DNA of 25,355 nt from Planctomycetota bacterium. Its GTDB lineage: Bacteria > Planctomycetota > Planctomycetia > Isosphaerales > Isosphaeraceae. The notes under the pieces were generated by a model. It was not told the origin of the DNA. It did not search any database and saw only the letters and a program-made list of their open reading frames with translations. Both the position numbers and the translations under genes were made by a program. The stretch spans positions 1-25,355 of the forward strand of contig JAJYDH010000016.1 of assembly GCA_021777685.1 (NCBI GenBank), read 5' to 3'. Positions 22,980 through 25,355 of the stretch are shown here, piece by piece; the first letter of the stretch is position 1, and each line of letters starts with the position of its first letter.

Positions 22980-25184
22980 ATGGATGAGTTTTCGACCAAC
23001 GGCGAGGCGAATTTGGGATTGCCCAGCTCCGCGGCCACCGCCGACCCCGGCTACTTCATCAACCGGGAACTGAGCTGGCTCGACTTCGACGAGCGCGTCC
23101 TCGAAGAGGCGCGCGACTCCTCGAACCCGCTGCTGGACCAGCTCCGGTTCCTGGCGATCTCGGCGTCGAATCTCGACGAGTTCTTCGAGGTCCGCGTCGC
23201 CGGCCTCCAGGCCCAGCTCTACGACAACCTGGAGCCCCAGGACGCCCCGCCCGAGGGGATGAGCACCCTGGCCCAGGTGACGGAGATCTCCCGCCGCGCC
23301 CACGACTTCGTCTCGCGGCAATACGACACCTGGCGGTCCGACCTCCGGCCCCAGCTCGTCAAGCACGGCATCGTCGTCTGCGAGCATGAAGAGCTCAGCG
23401 ACGGCCAGAAGTCCTACCTCGACGGCTATTTCGACGGCCAGGTCTACCCGGTCCTCACCCCCCTGGCGATCGACCCGGCGCACCCGTTCCCGCACCTGCA
23501 CAACAAGAGCCTCAACCTGATCCTCCGGATCGAGACGATCGGCCAGGACCCCCCCCGGCAGCTCTACGCCGTGCTCCAGGTCCCCTCGGTCCTGAACCGG
23601 CTGGTCCCCCTGCCCGACGAGGGGGATGGCCAACATCGGTTCGTCCTCCTCGAATCGGTGATCGCGCCGAGGCTAGGGGCCCTGTTCGGCGGGTTCAAGG
23701 TGGCGGCGTGCGTGGCCTTCCGCGTGACCCGGAACAGCGACCTGACCATCCAGGAGACCGAGGTCAAGAGCAGCCTGCTCTCGACCATCCAGGAGACGCT
23801 CCGGATGCGGAAATGGGGCGCCGCGGTCCGCCTGGAGATCGACGCGCGGACCGACGAGGGCTTCCTCGCCCAGCTCCAGATGGCCTCGGCCCTCGACCTC
23901 GACGAGCGAGACGTCTACAAGGTCGACGGCCCGGTCGACCTGACCGTCCTGGCCGCGCTCTGGAAGATCGAGGGGTTCCGCGAGCTGAAGGAGCCACCCT
24001 ACGAGCCGCAGATGCCCGCCGTGTTCGCCAACGGGGCCGACGTCTTCGCGGCGATCCGCGAGGGCGACGTGCTGGTCCACCACCCCTACGAATCGTTCGA
24101 GTCGGTCATCCAGTTCGTCGAGCAGGCGGCCGAGGACCCGAATGTCCTTGCGATCAAGCAGACGCTGTACCGGACCGCCGAGGCCAACCCGATCATCACC
24201 GCCCTGGCCCGCGCCGCCGAGCGGGGAATCCAGGTGACGGCCCTGGTCGAGCTCCAGGCTCGGCTCGACGAGGAGAACAACATCGTCAAGGCCCGCGCCC
24301 TCCAGAAGGCCGGCGTCCACGTCGTCTACGGGATGGTCGGGCTCAAGACCCACTGCAAGGCCTGCCTGGTCGTCCGCCGCGACAAGGACGGCATCCGCCG
24401 CTACGTCCACCTCGGCACCGGCAACTACAACCCGACCACCGCCAAGGTCTACACCGACCTCAGCTACTTCACCTGCCGGCCCGAGTTCGGCGAGGACGCC
24501 AGCGCCCTGTTCAACCTCCTGACCGGCTACTCGCAGGGGCAGGGCTGGAAGAAGCTGACGGTCGCGCCGATGAGCCTGGCCGATCGCCTGATCGCGCTGA
24601 TCGACCGCGAGCGGGCCAACGCCGAGGCCGGGCTGCCGGCGCGGATCATCGCCAAGATGAACGCGCTGGTCGACCCCCAGGCGATCGTCGCCCTCGGCGC
24701 CGCCAGCCGGGCCGGCGTCCGGATCGACCTGATCGTCCGGGGGATCTGCTGCCTCCGCCCGGGCCTGCCCGGCGTCTCGGAGAACATCCGGGTCATCAGC
24801 ATCGTCGACAAGTTCCTCGAACACTCGCGGATCAGCTACTTCCAGAACAACGACAGGCCCGAGGTCTTCCTCTCCTCGGCCGACTGGATGCCCCGGAACT
24901 TCCGCCGCCGCGTCGAGATCCTCTTCCCGATCGAGGACCCCCGGCTCCAGAATCGGATCGTCGACGGCATCCTCGGCGTCGCGCTGATGGACAACGTCAA
25001 GGCCCGGGAACTCCAGCCCGACGGCACCTATCGGAGGGTCACGCCCGCCGGGCCCGGCGAGCCCTCGATCCGGTCGCAGGTCGAGTTCCAGAACCTCGCC
25101 CGCGAGCTCTCCGCCGCCGACCCGATCCGGCCGGCCCGGGTCAACCAGGAGGTCAGCTACCTCTTCCGGGCGAATGAGACCTGA
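22980..25184 (+). CDS. ppk1: Polyphosphate kinase 1
   Basis: A 734-residue enzyme that reversibly transfers the terminal phosphate of ATP onto polyphosphate through a phosphohistidine. Domain order is normal: the N domain begins FINRELSWLDFDERVL and includes LDEFFEVRVAG; the head domain follows (about 120-325); then the two phospholipase-D-like C1/C2 domains. The phosphorylated histidine is H458 in GLKTHCKACLVVRR, just after ALVELQARLDEENN; the second catalytic histidine is H615 in VDKFLEHSRISYF, and the GTGNYNP segment lies between. C-terminal residues after about 700 are an added linker-like tail. The ATG at 22980 follows GGAGG by about 12 nt; an in-frame TTG at 22935, overlapping the nfo stop, would add 15 residues. 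Polyphosphate would serve phosphate storage and stress responses. Confidence 0.96.
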   Translation: MDEFSTNGEANLGLPSSAATADPGYFINRELSWLDFDERVLEEARDSSNPLLDQLRFLAISASNLDEFFEVRVAGLQAQLYDNLEPQDAPPEGMSTLAQVTEISRRAHDFVSRQYDTWRSDLRPQLVKHGIVVCEHEELSDGQKSYLDGYFDGQVYPVLTPLAIDPAHPFPHLHNKSLNLILRIETIGQDPPRQLYAVLQVPSVLNRLVPLPDEGDGQHRFVLLESVIAPRLGALFGGFKVAACVAFRVTRNSDLTIQETEVKSSLLSTIQETLRMRKWGAAVRLEIDARTDEGFLAQLQMASALDLDERDVYKVDGPVDLTVLAALWKIEGFRELKEPPYEPQMPAVFANGADVFAAIREGDVLVHHPYESFESVIQFVEQAAEDPNVLAIKQTLYRTAEANPIITALARAAERGIQVTALVELQARLDEENNIVKARALQKAGVHVVYGMVGLKTHCKACLVVRRDKDGIRRYVHLGTGNYNPTTAKVYTDLSYFTCRPEFGEDASALFNLLTGYSQGQGWKKLTVAPMSLADRLIALIDRERANAEAGLPARIIAKMNALVDPQAIVALGAASRAGVRIDLIVRGICCLRPGLPGVSENIRVISIVDKFLEHSRISYFQNNDRPEVFLSSADWMPRNFRRRVEILFPIEDPRLQNRIVDGILGVALMDNVKARELQPDGTYRRVTPAGPGEPSIRSQVEFQNLARELSAADPIRPARVNQEVSYLFRANET

Positions 25185-25355
25185 TCCGGGCGACCGATGC
25201 GGGGCCACGCCGCGGGTTCGCGGGCGGTTGCGCTGGTCGACACTTGATTCCTCGCCAGGTTGTGGTAAGTCTTAATGATGCTCTCCGACGGTCGGTCCGT
25301 CGCGCCGCCCGGCTCCGTGCCGGGCCCGCGGGCCGCCCGCGAACCTCGCCCCTCG
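25185..25355 (+). other. Right-edge region with a possible promoter and an open frame
   Basis: After ppk, TTGATT (25244-25249) and TAAGTC (25266-25271) stand 16 bp apart and could promote a gene beyond the window. An ATG-ATG at 25275 opens a frame (MMLSDGRSVAPPGSVPG) that runs to the last base, but it has no Shine-Dalgarno and would almost be leaderless, so it is unproven. GC-rich inverted words near 25295-25345 could be a terminator for ppk, but no T run was seen. Confidence 0.35.

Noticed and set aside
23673..25208. A 511-codon minus-strand open frame opposite ppk
   Set aside because: Antisense shadow of a conserved enzyme; composition is abnormal and no motif was found.

Overview
The window looks like a chromosomal segment of a planctomycete, most likely of the Isosphaeraceae/Gemmatales type. 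Evidence: very high GC with strong G/C third-position bias; a surface or secreted protein with the planctomycete-style LEDRIVPS N-terminus; an ECF sigma factor placed directly upstream of a (now broken) Ser/Thr kinase, a pairing typical of planctomycetes; an enlarged RseP; and many GTAG-bounded palindromes in the gaps. No rRNA, tRNA, CRISPR array, phage module or plasmid origin was recognised. The assignment rests on these family traits, not on a search.

Layout. 1-325: no convincing gene. 326-697: a stand-alone CheY-like receiver, followed by a hairpin terminator. 807-4030 (minus): dxr-rseP, overlapping by 13 bp. 4031-4659: a long gap with degenerate repeats and a promoter for a secreted GH76 protein (4660-5766). 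5793-7115 (minus): an unknown membrane-anchored protein. 7116-7574: a gap with two dyad elements and a promoter. 7575-8600: the LEDR surface protein, with an internal duplication. 8770-9807: a secreted helical-repeat/thioredoxin fusion. 9976-11591: a translationally coupled pair, a small DUF5819-like protein and an HTTM membrane protein. 11613-13446 (minus): an ECF sigma factor plus kinase pseudogene. 13447-14425: a gap with nested inverted repeats. 14426-15079: isochorismatase-fold hydrolase. 15089-16327: a junkyard holding a transposase-like relic fused to an N-terminally truncated DUF72 gene. 16328-16944: a gap with two more palindromes. 16945-20052: sixA-like phosphatase, SppA peptidase and an RraA-fold protein. 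20068-21951 (minus): GT4 glycosyltransferase and a small membrane protein. 22063-25184: nfo (endonuclease IV) and ppk (polyphosphate kinase).

How the genes relate. Most are conserved housekeeping or envelope functions: isoprenoid precursor synthesis (dxr), membrane proteolysis (rseP, sppA), base-excision repair (nfo), polyphosphate (ppk) and redox or secretion functions. No multi-gene defence, biosynthetic or mobile system is visible. The clearest unexplained structure lies in the gaps: five dyad elements with four different stem sequences but one common plan (GTAG, small hairpin, spacer, inverted small hairpin, CTAC or a near variant). That plan matches REP/BIME elements moved by REP-associated tyrosine transposases, although no such transposase lies in this window. 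The other notable signal is gene decay: a kinase that lost its catalytic loop beside an intact sigma factor, and a DUF72 gene cut by a decayed transposase.
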